Positions 17,635 to 25,241 of a DNA stretch of 44,894 nt are shown piece by piece (the first letter of the stretch is position 1; every line of letters begins with the position of its first letter). The DNA comes from Thermoguttaceae bacterium (GTDB lineage: Bacteria; Planctomycetota; Planctomycetia; Pirellulales; Thermoguttaceae), in the NCBI GenBank assembly GCA_017454585.1, contig JAFTCU010000083.1, positions 1 to 44,894 of the forward strand. The letters run 5' to 3'. The notes beneath the pieces are model-generated. The model was not told the DNA's origin. It made no database searches and saw only the letters and a program-made list of their open reading frames with translations. The position numbers were made by a program, and so were the translations under genes.

Positions 17635-18495
17635 CTAATCGTCAAACTGGAAAATGTCACCGTAATTGCGCGTGATCATCGCCCCGAGAGTTTCCGTGTC
17701 CATCCCTTTTTTGAGGAAATGAACCGAGCCGTCGCCGAAAACAGCGTGCGCTCCGCCGGGGTGCAGACTGTAAATCTCATTATCGTCTGCCGGGGCGCAG
17801 TTCACACCGTAGGCCACCTCGAACACGTTGTTCGCAGAGATCCACGCGCGGTCTCCGTAGGCGTACTCGTCACTGCCGCGGGAGTCTTCCGAGATGAAAA
17901 GCGTGTTGGACATTCCATCGCGGATCTCGCTGATTTTCAGAGGATTGAATGTTTCGCTGGTCGAAGTTCCGAATCGGTTTTTGGTCGTTTTCGTTCCGGT
18001 GAAGATCATCGCGCCGTTATTGTCGCCGGCTTTGGCCTTTTCGGGGAGCGTTGTTCCGCAGACTCCGCCGTAGTGCGACTGGCCCATCCCATTAACGACC
18101 GCCTCGGTGTTCGCGAGTTCCGGGCAAAGGTAGGTCTTGACCACGAACTCAGCAGCCTTGGCATTTTGCGTTGCATTGTAGGCGTAATTCTGGTCGATCA
18201 TCTGGTAGAGGGCCCCTTGTTCGATATACGGCAAAATGTACATCGACCAGGCGAAATTCTTGCCACCGGAGATCATATATTGGTACTCAAAACCACCCGG
18301 CGGAAGTTTTTCCTGATTCGCTGTGGCGTAAAGCGAAATGCCCAGGCCGCACTGCTTCAGATTGTTCGCGCAGATCATGCGACGCGCACTCTCACGGGCC
18401 TGCTGAACTGCGGGAAGAAGCAAGCCGACCAACATGCCGATGATCGCAATCACGACGAGCAGCTCGACGAGTGTAAACGCAGGACGCTTGAGCAT
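17635..18495 (-). CDS. DUF1559 pseudopilin-like protein under cobalamin riboswitch
   Basis: 286 residues from the ATG at 18495; the ATG at 18513 is rejected because GGGAG lies six bases before 18495 and the protein then begins MLKRPAFTLVELLVVIAIIG, a standard pilin-type signal. The hydrophobic helix is followed by an E/R/N-rich stretch (QQARESARRMICANNLKQC) common to the family. It ends with H-X9-DG (HPGGAHAVFGDGSVHFL). The only features upstream are a 170-base leader and a cobalamin riboswitch; 24 bases downstream starts the DUF4465 PEP-CTERM gene. The pair is probably expressed when cobalamin is scarce. Family assignment is sure. A role as envelope scaffold for a B12-capture protein is inference. 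Confidence 0.9.
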   Translation of the reverse strand: MLKRPAFTLVELLVVIAIIGMLVGLLLPAVQQARESARRMICANNLKQCGLGISLYATANQEKLPPGGFEYQYMISGGKNFAWSMYILPYIEQGALYQMIDQNYAYNATQNAKAAEFVVKTYLCPELANTEAVVNGMGQSHYGGVCGTTLPEKAKAGDNNGAMIFTGTKTTKNRFGTSTSETFNPLKISEIRDGMSNTLFISEDSRGSDEYAYGDRAWISANNVFEVAYGVNCAPADDNEIYSLHPGGAHAVFGDGSVHFLKKGMDTETLGAMITRNYGDIFQFDD

Positions 18496-18669
18496 TTTTT
18501 GCTCCCATTCCAATTTGAGACTGGAACACTGATTATAAATTTGAGAGAAAGCGGTACGGGTAAAGGAACGAGCGTAAAACTTTCCGGGAGACAGACGTCT
18601 CCAACTCGCAAATCATAAATCAATGTACTTTCGAACGCACCGTCAGTCCGCAGCGCAATTCAAACCCGT

Positions 18670-18882
18670 GCAGCGGTAGGTCTCCTGACTCGCGAAAAGA
18701 AAAATCAAAACCTTCTCACCAATCCTCATGATTGGCAATGGTAAAGCATAAGAGTGCTTCAGACCTGATTTTTCTATTGTGCGTGTTTTCTTCTCCCCAT
18801 TGAAAAGGAAGTCAAGCGCGCACGTTCGCTTACAGTGGCGGCGACCGTTCCGGCTTTTAACCGGATTCCCTTGCTCCGCTGC
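18670..18882 (-). ncRNA. Cobalamin riboswitch (B12 aptamer)
   Basis: Read on the minus strand. P1 is formed by GCAGCGG (18876-18882) and CCGCTGC (18670-18676). Between them are the family's conserved pieces in order: AAGGGAATCCGG, a small hairpin TCCGG/CCGGA, GGAACGGTCGCCGCCACTGT, a variable arm with the hairpin CCAATC/GATTGG, and GAGTCAGGAGACCTACC near the 3' end. These match the cobalamin aptamer core (GGGAA, GCCACTG, AGTCAGGAGACCTGCC). The leader downstream contains CTCCC (18586-18590), which could pair with the GGGAG Shine-Dalgarno of the DUF1559 gene (18502-18506), suggesting control of translation; that pairing is inference. The regulated genes are DUF1559 and DUF4465, not a known B12 transport or synthesis gene. 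Confidence 0.93.
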
Positions 18883-18885
18883 GAC

Positions 18886-18922
18886 AAAAAAAGACCATGC
18901 GAGGAAAATCCGCAGCACGGTC
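18886..18922 (-). terminator. Terminator between tRNA-Leu(CAA) and the riboswitch
   Basis: Minus strand: stem GACCGTGC / GCATGGTC (one G-U pair) followed by seven T. It begins five bases after the tRNA 3' end and ends three bases before P1 of the riboswitch. Confidence 0.85.
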
Positions 18923-18926
18923 CAAT

Positions 18927-19009
18927 TACCGGAGGTGGGAGTCGAACCCACATGTCATTGCTGACAATGGATTTTGAGTCCATCGTGTCTGCCATTCCAC
19001 CACTCCGGC
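18927..19009 (-). tRNA. tRNA-Leu (anticodon CAA)
   Basis: An 83-base class II tRNA on the minus strand. Acceptor stem GCCGGAG/CTCCGGT, with G1-U72 as the terminal pair. Anticodon stem ATGGA/TCCAT with loop CTCAAAA (anticodon CAA), variable arm TGTCAGCAATGACA, T-arm GTGGG-TTCGACT-CCCAC, discriminator A, no encoded CCA. It has its own promoter. Confidence 0.97.
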
Positions 19010-19031
19010 GCAGACTTTCATCTTATTCTAT

Positions 19032-19067
19032 AGTTTACCATATTTCCCAATTTTTACAAGGGGGGGG
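19032..19067 (-). promoter_or_regulatory. Promoter of tRNA-Leu(CAA)
   Basis: Minus strand: eight C (19060-19067) abut TTGTAA (19054-19059), a 16-base spacer ending in TGG, then TAAACT (19032-19037). No other promoter was recognised between here and the riboswitch. Confidence 0.75.
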
Positions 19068-19121
19068 AGGAAAAATCAGGAAAAACTCAAAAGTTTTACT
19101 CAAATTTTGCTTCCGCGCCTT

Positions 19122-20831
19122 TTAAAGGCTCGCCACTCTGGCTTTCTGGACATCATTCAAAAGACTGGAATCCATTTGGAGGACTTTGAGGTAAAACTTT
19201 TTCGCGTGTTCCTTCACTTGAGTTTTCTGGCGTTCGTTTGTCAGTTGTTTCTCAGCGATGTCCCACCACGAATCAGCAACATCCCGAAGCTTCTGAGGGT
19301 TGTTCATCGCCTTGTTTTGGACCAGTTCCATTTCCTTTTGGGCCGCTTCGGAAATCGTAGGGTATTTACACTTGGCAAAGTACTGGATCGAGTTCTGTAT
19401 TTCCCCGGTTTCCTGCCAGAGCCACATCGCGTACTTCGTGTTCAATTCCTTGTCGTTGGCGTATTGAGCCTGCTTAAGTTTCTCAGAGATACCCATGGCC
19501 TCTTTGTAAAGGGCTTCGTAATTTTTGATTACATCGTATTGCCGGGTTATCTTATCATTCAGGACCTGCTCCGTTTCGTATTTGGCGCAGAACTCTTTCA
19601 TCTTGTCACAAAGCAGATACGCTTCGGGAAAACGCTTTTTCCAGCCTAAACCTGTTGTTACTTTCAAAGAGTATCCGATGAACTCTTGAATCTCTTCAGG
19701 ATCTACTGTCACATCTTTTTCAATCAGTTCCTGAAGATATTCGCAGATAGTAACGTATTGAAGCTGTACATAGGTTTCAGCCGTATCTGGCTTGGAGAAA
19801 TCCAGGTAGGAATGGACTTTCTCCAAAGTTGTTATCATGTTCGATAACGAGACGACCGATTTCTGAATTTGTGGTTCCGTTTTTTCTGGTACGTCAGCTG
19901 GCGCTTCGAGTTTCAGATCTTCCTGCGGATCGATCGTTGCTGCGATCTCCACGTCCTGTTGTGAATCAGCATTTGCCACCACTTCCGGTTCGAGTTGTTC
20001 CTCTTCGCTGGAAATGTCTTTTGGATTCTCCGAATGCTCCTCTAAAGCGGCGATTTTCCTGTAAAGAGGCGAACGCCGATTGACTTTTGCGATTTCCTCG
20101 CTTTTAGGTGTGGCAATTTTTTCGGAAAGAATTTGCGAAAATTCTTCCATTTCTGATTCGGTACTCTGATTTTCCGCGATCTGATTGGTGTCGGGGAGCT
20201 CCGTATTCGGCGCTTCTGTGCCCGACTCGGAAGTTTCGGAAGGTCCAGCAGTCAGAAGCTGCCCGGTTTTGTGGGCCGCTTTGTTCATGGCGACCGTGTA
20301 CCCATTCGGCTGGTAGTCCTGAGCGATTGAGGGGCGATAAACCACATAATCGAGTTGTGAGGTAAACGGCGGAACCTTGCGCGCCTGTGCTTCCTCACGG
20401 AAAATGATTGAACCATCAGGGTTGCGTTCGACGGACAAAGCCATTACAGCCACCACGCCCAAACCAAGGGCGAAACTGAGAGCGATCAGGCTCATTTGAC
20501 GGACCCGCGTGAGGAAAGACGGACGTTCGTAACCTTTCCAGATACGCTCGCCAGTACTCTGGGAGAGCTGCAGGTCATAAAGATGTTTCTGATTCGGATT
20601 GAGAAAAACTTTATGGGCTTCCAGCACCCGACTTACAATGACAGTGAAAGCCTCTGGATTCGTCATTCCGTTGACATCCTGGAGACTGTTGAGAGTATTC
20701 CGAAACGCGGTCTCAATTTTCTGCACGTCAGGTTCCATGTTTTTCAGGCCCAGAATTTGATAAAAATTCGGGTCCTCTTCTGGAGCAAGGTCAAGCTGGA
20801 GCCAATCGTGGTAAAATTTTGAGTAATCCAT
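19122..20831 (-). CDS. Membrane protein with degenerate J-like N-terminus
   Basis: 569 residues. Residues 21-90 resemble a J-domain in layout (NFYQILGLKNMEPDVQKIETAF ... AHKVFLNPNQKHLYD), but the HPD tripeptide that activates Hsp70 is absent (LQD or nothing in its place), so J-cochaperone activity is unlikely. One transmembrane helix follows at 113-133 (SLIALSFALGLGVVAVMAL). A Glu/Ser/Pro-rich disordered part runs to about 320, then a helical C-terminal domain of about 240 residues that I do not recognise. It is the last gene of the rsmH-LysM-this-gene run, 55 bases after the LysM gene. No Shine-Dalgarno was seen. Function unknown; perhaps an envelope scaffold. Confidence 0.75.
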   Translation of the reverse strand: MDYSKFYHDWLQLDLAPEEDPNFYQILGLKNMEPDVQKIETAFRNTLNSLQDVNGMTNPEAFTVIVSRVLEAHKVFLNPNQKHLYDLQLSQSTGERIWKGYERPSFLTRVRQMSLIALSFALGLGVVAVMALSVERNPDGSIIFREEAQARKVPPFTSQLDYVVYRPSIAQDYQPNGYTVAMNKAAHKTGQLLTAGPSETSESGTEAPNTELPDTNQIAENQSTESEMEEFSQILSEKIATPKSEEIAKVNRRSPLYRKIAALEEHSENPKDISSEEEQLEPEVVANADSQQDVEIAATIDPQEDLKLEAPADVPEKTEPQIQKSVVSLSNMITTLEKVHSYLDFSKPDTAETYVQLQYVTICEYLQELIEKDVTVDPEEIQEFIGYSLKVTTGLGWKKRFPEAYLLCDKMKEFCAKYETEQVLNDKITRQYDVIKNYEALYKEAMGISEKLKQAQYANDKELNTKYAMWLWQETGEIQNSIQYFAKCKYPTISEAAQKEMELVQNKAMNNPQKLRDVADSWWDIAEKQLTNERQKTQVKEHAKKFYLKVLQMDSSLLNDVQKARVASL

Positions 20832-20886
20832 GATTATTAGTTTTTGGTAAATGAAAGTTCTTCCCGGAATTCAGGTTTGTGGCTTA

Positions 20887-23214
20887 TTATTGCCAGATGC
20901 TCTGCTCCGGGATGGCATCATCTGCCGGAATCAAAAGTTTTACTCCTGCCGGTACAAGGTCCATATCACGTACTTTGTCGGCATTTAAACGGTAAATCTC
21001 AGGCCAACGGGAGGAGTCACCCAAAAGCCGTTCCGCAATCAGGGAAAGGGTATCGCCTTCCGCGGCGCAGTAATACTGAACGTCCCGCGTTTGATCGGAA
21101 TTTGGGGAGGCTGGAACCTGAAGCACTTGAGGCGGCTGCGGACAAAGTGTCGGGTAACAGCTTCGAAGGAAATTCACGTCCGGGATCTGAAGGACCGTTC
21201 CTTCCTTTAAATTATTAGGGTCAGGTACAACATCGATGTTGTACCGGGAAAGCGCTTTCTCGTAGGCCGGCGTCTGGTAGAATTTTTCGGAAATCTTCCA
21301 GAACGTATCGTCTTTCAACGAGGTATAATTCGTGTATTTTGTGTTTTTCTGATCTTTTGACGTTCCGGTCGATGGACTTAAATCATTTCCACTTCCCAAA
21401 TCCGTGTCGAGGGAAAGTGACGGAGGTGTGGTTGGGGTGGAAGCGTCAAGTTGGTTTAAATCTCCCAAAACTCCTTCTGTTTCGGAGGCTTTACTTTCCT
21501 TTTTCCCAACGTTTTCGTCAAGACCCAAACCATCCAATTCGGTTTCTTTCCCGGAGGGGGTATCGTTTAGGTCCAAAGAATCTTTGGGACTTGTGGAATC
21601 GGTCAAATCTGTACTTTCCGGCGTGTTCCAGGATTCAACATTGGAACCAGGGTTCACGCCATCAGGAGTCCCCATTTCCTCTGGAAGCTGGTTTTGATTT
21701 TCGGAACGGGAAATCGTCGGCGAGACGGAAACCGGGCCGGGGGAATCTGATTCTGGAAGGTCCAGCAGCGATGGAGACGAGTCGCTGGCGGAATCTTTCC
21801 CCTCGGATTCTTTCGTGGCCGTATCGTTCAGCGACGGCGTCTCTTCCTGGAGGGAAGTATTTGCCGAATCGTTAGCCTTTAAAGGTTCCTCCTCCGGCGT
21901 GGAGTCGGTCAGGGATGGAAGCTCCGAAAGGTCACTGGGGTCCGGCGTTTTCCCCGATGCGTCCTCAGACGTTTCAAGTTCCGGCAAGGAACTTAACCCG
22001 GCAAGTGGATCTTCCGCTTTTTCTTCCTTTTCCTCTGTTTTGGCAAGGGCCTTTAATGGGTCTTCTGTCGGAGGATTATCATCCGACGGAGTAACTTCGA
22101 TTTCATCCACAAGAGAATCCAGGGAAGCCAAAGGATCCGTGGCGTTTTCCTTGGATGTCTCGTTGGACTTGACAACATCCCCCACCGTCAAATCCGTAGC
22201 AAGGTCATCAACCGTGGGGATTTCGCTTTCGGATTTCTCGTTTGACTTGGTGGCCGAATTATTCGCAAGGTCATCGAGCGGGTCAGGAAGTCCCAGATCG
22301 GAATCGAGTGATGGTGGAACGGTTTCCTGAGTTTTCCCGGAATTGGAGGCGGAATTCGCCGTGAGTGGCAGAGAAAGCTCGTCACTTTGCTCTGCTTTCG
22401 TTGAGTTTTGGGTCTGCGCTGCCGTTTGTGTTCCCGTATTCTGTGCAACCGGTTTGCCTGATTTGCCGGAATGATTCACGATGAACAGGATCCCGGCGGT
22501 AAGAAGCAGCAACACGATACACATGGTGATGGTGCCCAAAATCAGGTACGTCTTGCGGCGTTCCCGCATCAATGCGTCAGGCGTAGGCTTTGCGTCTTTG
22601 GAATTTGTTTGTTCACCGGAGGAATTTTTGCTTTCCTTCTTTTTTTGTGCAGCTGCTTTTACGGCATCTGTGAAGGTTTCGGTCTTTTTCTTCAAAAAGG
22701 AAAAAGTTTTCCGTGCGACACCTGGTTTCTTTTCGGCCGGGTCTTTGCTGGCATCGCTGATTTTTTCCTCAGGTTTGGGCTTGCGCTTGAAAACCGCGCA
22801 CGTTTTTTGGAAAGCTGCGGAAAAAAACGATTTCATTTTTCCGAAAAGAACCACGGCAGGATTAGGACCTTTCGGCTTCTTTTCTTTTTCTTCTTTCGAA
22901 GAAGCATCTGCCTTGTCGTTTTTCTTTCCGGAGGCTGAACTGCTGCCGAGTTTACTCAGCGATTGGTCCATTTTGGCCTTGATGAAATCCCACGACTCCC
23001 GTTCCTCGGCGGCCTGGGATTTTGTTTTTTTCTCGGTTGAGGACATACCTCCCCCATTACGCGAATCCTTTTGATCCTCGACATCTATAAATTCAGTGCT
23101 GTCAATTTCATCCTGGTAGCTGTACTGGTAATCTTCGTCATTACCACTGGCATAATCGAACATATCGTCGTATCTGCCGCGGCCGCTGCCACGATTACGA
23201 TTTTTCTTTCCCAC
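20887..23214 (-). CDS. Single-pass membrane protein with two C-terminal LysM domains
   Basis: 775 residues. A charged Lys/Asp/Ser-rich cytoplasmic N-terminus (1-220) precedes one transmembrane helix (223-247, YLILGTITMCIVLLLLTAGILFIV). A Ser/Asp/Glu/Pro-rich low-complexity linker of nearly 400 residues follows, then two LysM-like modules at about 635-690 (TFWKISEKFYQTPAYEKAL) and 710-770 (GDTLSLIAERLLGDSSRWPE). LysM binds N-acetylglucosamine polymers such as peptidoglycan. The gene starts five bases after the rsmH stop, the place where ftsL and ftsI lie in the division/cell-wall cluster of most bacteria. A role tying the membrane to the wall is inferred. Confidence 0.85.
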   Translation of the reverse strand: MGKKNRNRGSGRGRYDDMFDYASGNDEDYQYSYQDEIDSTEFIDVEDQKDSRNGGGMSSTEKKTKSQAAEERESWDFIKAKMDQSLSKLGSSSASGKKNDKADASSKEEKEKKPKGPNPAVVLFGKMKSFFSAAFQKTCAVFKRKPKPEEKISDASKDPAEKKPGVARKTFSFLKKKTETFTDAVKAAAQKKKESKNSSGEQTNSKDAKPTPDALMRERRKTYLILGTITMCIVLLLLTAGILFIVNHSGKSGKPVAQNTGTQTAAQTQNSTKAEQSDELSLPLTANSASNSGKTQETVPPSLDSDLGLPDPLDDLANNSATKSNEKSESEIPTVDDLATDLTVGDVVKSNETSKENATDPLASLDSLVDEIEVTPSDDNPPTEDPLKALAKTEEKEEKAEDPLAGLSSLPELETSEDASGKTPDPSDLSELPSLTDSTPEEEPLKANDSANTSLQEETPSLNDTATKESEGKDSASDSSPSLLDLPESDSPGPVSVSPTISRSENQNQLPEEMGTPDGVNPGSNVESWNTPESTDLTDSTSPKDSLDLNDTPSGKETELDGLGLDENVGKKESKASETEGVLGDLNQLDASTPTTPPSLSLDTDLGSGNDLSPSTGTSKDQKNTKYTNYTSLKDDTFWKISEKFYQTPAYEKALSRYNIDVVPDPNNLKEGTVLQIPDVNFLRSCYPTLCPQPPQVLQVPASPNSDQTRDVQYYCAAEGDTLSLIAERLLGDSSRWPEIYRLNADKVRDMDLVPAGVKLLIPADDAIPEQSIWQ

Positions 23215-23218
23215 CGAA

Positions 23219-24130
23219 TTACTCCTCTACGATTTCAGCAATTCGCAGTTTCGCGCTGCGTGAGCGAGGGTTACGCGCAACCTCCTCCGTATCAGCTAAT
23301 ATCGGTTTTTTGTTCACGGCACGATAGCAATTTTTTTCGCGGAATGCCTCTTTGACAAGACGGTCTTCAAGCGAGTGGAAACTTAAAATTGCGACTTTTC
23401 CGCCGGGTTTGACGCAATAGGGAATTTCCCTTAAAATTTTTTCAAGGGCGTGTAGCTCTCCATTGACCGCGATTCGTAACGCCTGAAACGTACGGGTCGC
23501 CCGATCGATCGTTTCCCGGGGAGAGTGTGGCACACACCGGCGCACGATTTCCGCCAGCTCACTGGCCGTCCGGATCGGGTGATCACGGCGAACTTCGCAG
23601 ATCTTCCGCGCGATTCGGCGGCTGAAACGTTCCTCTCCGTACTCATAAATCAGGTCGGCCAGATTCGTTTCCTTCATCGTGTTCACAAGGTGGTACGCAG
23701 GTTTGCCCTCGCTGGGATCAAAACGCAGATCAAGGGGACCGTCTGAATTGAAACTGAAACCGCGTTCCCGGTCCGCGAGCTGGTCGCTCGAAAGACCCAG
23801 GTCGAGCATCATGGCATCAACTTTCCCGCATTTTATTTCGTCCAGAACCTCCTGTAGCTCGCTGAAATTACTGTGAGCAAGGATAATCGGCATACCACGA
23901 AGGTTTTTTTCCGCCCGCTCAATGGCTCCAGGGTCCCGATCGAGGGAAATGACCAGTCCGTCCTTCCCTACACGTTCGGCCAAAGCCCGTGTATGTCCAC
24001 CGCCGCCAAGAGTTCCATCCACGATAATTTGCCCCGGCTGCGGGTCAAGCGCCTCCAGGATTTCTCGGAGCATTACCGGAACATGTACGGTCTGCGGCTG
24101 AGGTTCAAGGTGTTCAGGTTCTTCGGCCAT
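23219..24130 (-). CDS. rsmH: 16S rRNA (cytosine1402-N4)-methyltransferase
   Basis: 303 residues. RsmH (MraW) methylates N4 of C1402 in 16S rRNA using S-adenosylmethionine. Visible motifs: HVPVMLREILEAL at the start, SAM-binding GTLGGGGHTRALAE, MLDLGLSSDQLADRERGFSF, DLRFDPSEG, the arm ATRTFQALRIAVNGEL and the closing ILSFHSLEDRLVK, all characteristic. The length is normal. The protein begins MAEEPEHLEPQPQ, a short extension before the conserved core. It is the first gene of a three-gene run with the LysM and J-like proteins; mraZ does not precede it (rpsD does). Confidence 0.96.
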   Translation of the reverse strand: MAEEPEHLEPQPQTVHVPVMLREILEALDPQPGQIIVDGTLGGGGHTRALAERVGKDGLVISLDRDPGAIERAEKNLRGMPIILAHSNFSELQEVLDEIKCGKVDAMMLDLGLSSDQLADRERGFSFNSDGPLDLRFDPSEGKPAYHLVNTMKETNLADLIYEYGEERFSRRIARKICEVRRDHPIRTASELAEIVRRCVPHSPRETIDRATRTFQALRIAVNGELHALEKILREIPYCVKPGGKVAILSFHSLEDRLVKEAFREKNCYRAVNKKPILADTEEVARNPRSRSAKLRIAEIVEE

Positions 24131-24243
24131 GACAACACTCTACAGACAGTTGGAAACTTTGGAAACGGAAATCGAACGTTCTGTGCCGGAAAAATTTCGT
24201 TTTTCGATTTAATCGATATTATCGGAAAAATCTATTTTCCTTC

Positions 24244-24272
24244 ATTGTACCACAAAATCGGCCTTTTGTCCA
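24244..24272 (-). promoter_or_regulatory. Promoter of the rsmH operon
   Basis: Minus strand: TGGACA (24267-24272), a 17-base spacer ending in TGG, then TACAAT (24244-24249). About 110 bases of leader precede the ATG. Confidence 0.65.
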
Positions 24273-24364
24273 GAGGTTTCAGAGAAATATTTCGGAAAAA
24301 CAAGGGAAGATTTAAGGGGAACGGACTAAATAAAAATGCCAGAATTTCCCAGCTTGTTTAGAAT

Positions 24365-24390
24365 AAAAAAAGCCCCCAAATTATGGAGGC
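24365..24390 (-). terminator. Terminator of rpsD
   Basis: Minus strand: stem GCCTCC / GGGGGC (one G-U pair), loop ATAATTT, then seven T. It begins about 25 bases after the rpsD stop. Confidence 0.85.
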
Positions 24391-24414
24391 CTTTTGGATT
24401 TGAAGTGCCGTAAA

Positions 24415-25059
24415 TTAACGGGCGAGGAACTCGACCACGAGGTCGATTTCGATCGGCAGGCAGAAGTCAGCGGCCATCGGCATCGAGGTGACGGTGATGG
24501 TGAGGTTTTCCTCATCAACGGTCAACCACGCGGAGGCGGAGACGGTTTTCATTTCCTCGAAGATACCCTTGTACATTTCCTGAAGCTTTTCGTTCTTTTT
24601 CACGGAAATCACATCACCCGGACGAACGGAGAAAGAAGCAGCAGTAGTGGGAACACCATTGACGAGGAAGTGACGGTGGGCCACACCCTGACGGGCCTGC
24701 GGACGAGTCTTGGCCAGACCGGCGCAACGGATCACGTTGTCGAGGCGGCGCTCGCAGAGGACCTTCAGGTTTTCGCCCGTGTTGCCTTGCTGACGTTTGG
24801 CAATCGCGTAAAGTTTACGAAGCTGACGCTCACTGATCCCGTAGGCGTATTTGATCTTCTGTTTTTCGGCAAGAGACTGACCGTACACGGATTTGCGGCC
24901 GCGGGGGCGAGCCATACCGGGAGCGAACGGACGACGTTTCGTCGCACGCAGCGCACCAGCGCTTTCAAAAATGCCAAGGATGTCGCCTTTGGTTTCGTCA
25001 TTGCTTTTCACCGCGAAACGACGGTTAATACGCGCTTTTGGTCCTACATAGTGAGCCAT
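24415..25059 (-). CDS. rpsD: 30S ribosomal protein S4
   Basis: 214 residues. S4 binds 16S rRNA early in small-subunit assembly. It has the basic N-terminal domain (KARINRRFA, KSVYGQSLAEKQKIKYAYGISERQLRKLY) and the S4 RNA-binding domain (LCERRLDNVIRCAGLAKTR to VSVRPGDVISVKK region). AAAGGA precedes the ATG. It is transcribed alone, away from the usual rpsM-rpsK-rpsD-rpoA cluster, with its own strong promoter, long leader and terminator. In many bacteria S4 represses its own operon by binding the leader, so the structured leader here deserves attention. Confidence 0.97.
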   Translation of the reverse strand: MAHYVGPKARINRRFAVKSNDETKGDILGIFESAGALRATKRRPFAPGMARPRGRKSVYGQSLAEKQKIKYAYGISERQLRKLYAIAKRQQGNTGENLKVLCERRLDNVIRCAGLAKTRPQARQGVAHRHFLVNGVPTTAASFSVRPGDVISVKKNEKLQEMYKGIFEEMKTVSASAWLTVDEENLTITVTSMPMAADFCLPIEIDLVVEFLAR

Positions 25060-25186
25060 TTGAGGTTCCTTTCGTAAACTGTAAAAATTGAATGGAGCCG
25101 CTTATGTGTACTACCCCCTTGCCGTGACGTGGCAAAAGTGGAGAAACCACCGAGGTTTCCAAAAACTCCGGTAATACCAAGCAGAG
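25060..25186 (-). promoter_or_regulatory. Structured 5' leader of rpsD
   Basis: About 125 bases between promoter and ATG, with hairpins GAAACC/GGTTTC and TTGCC/GGCAA visible on the minus strand and GGAG...CTCC able to enclose the first. It is a candidate S4 autoregulatory leader by analogy with known r-protein leaders. I could not match it to a named class. Confidence 0.4.
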
Positions 25187-25191
25187 CGCAT

Positions 25192-25225
25192 ATTATAACA
25201 CAGATGGATCTTTTGTCAAGGGGGG
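25192..25225 (-). promoter_or_regulatory. Consensus promoter of rpsD
   Basis: Minus strand: six C (25220-25225) abut a perfect TTGACA (25214-25219); a 16-base spacer ends in TGT before a perfect TATAAT (25192-25197). Confidence 0.9.
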
Positions 25226-25241
25226 CGCAGAAAAAACGCAC

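Noticed and set aside
17719..18618. 299-aa plus-strand ORF opposite the riboswitch-controlled DUF1559 gene
   Set aside because: Shadow of a well-supported gene and its leader; no recognisable protein features.
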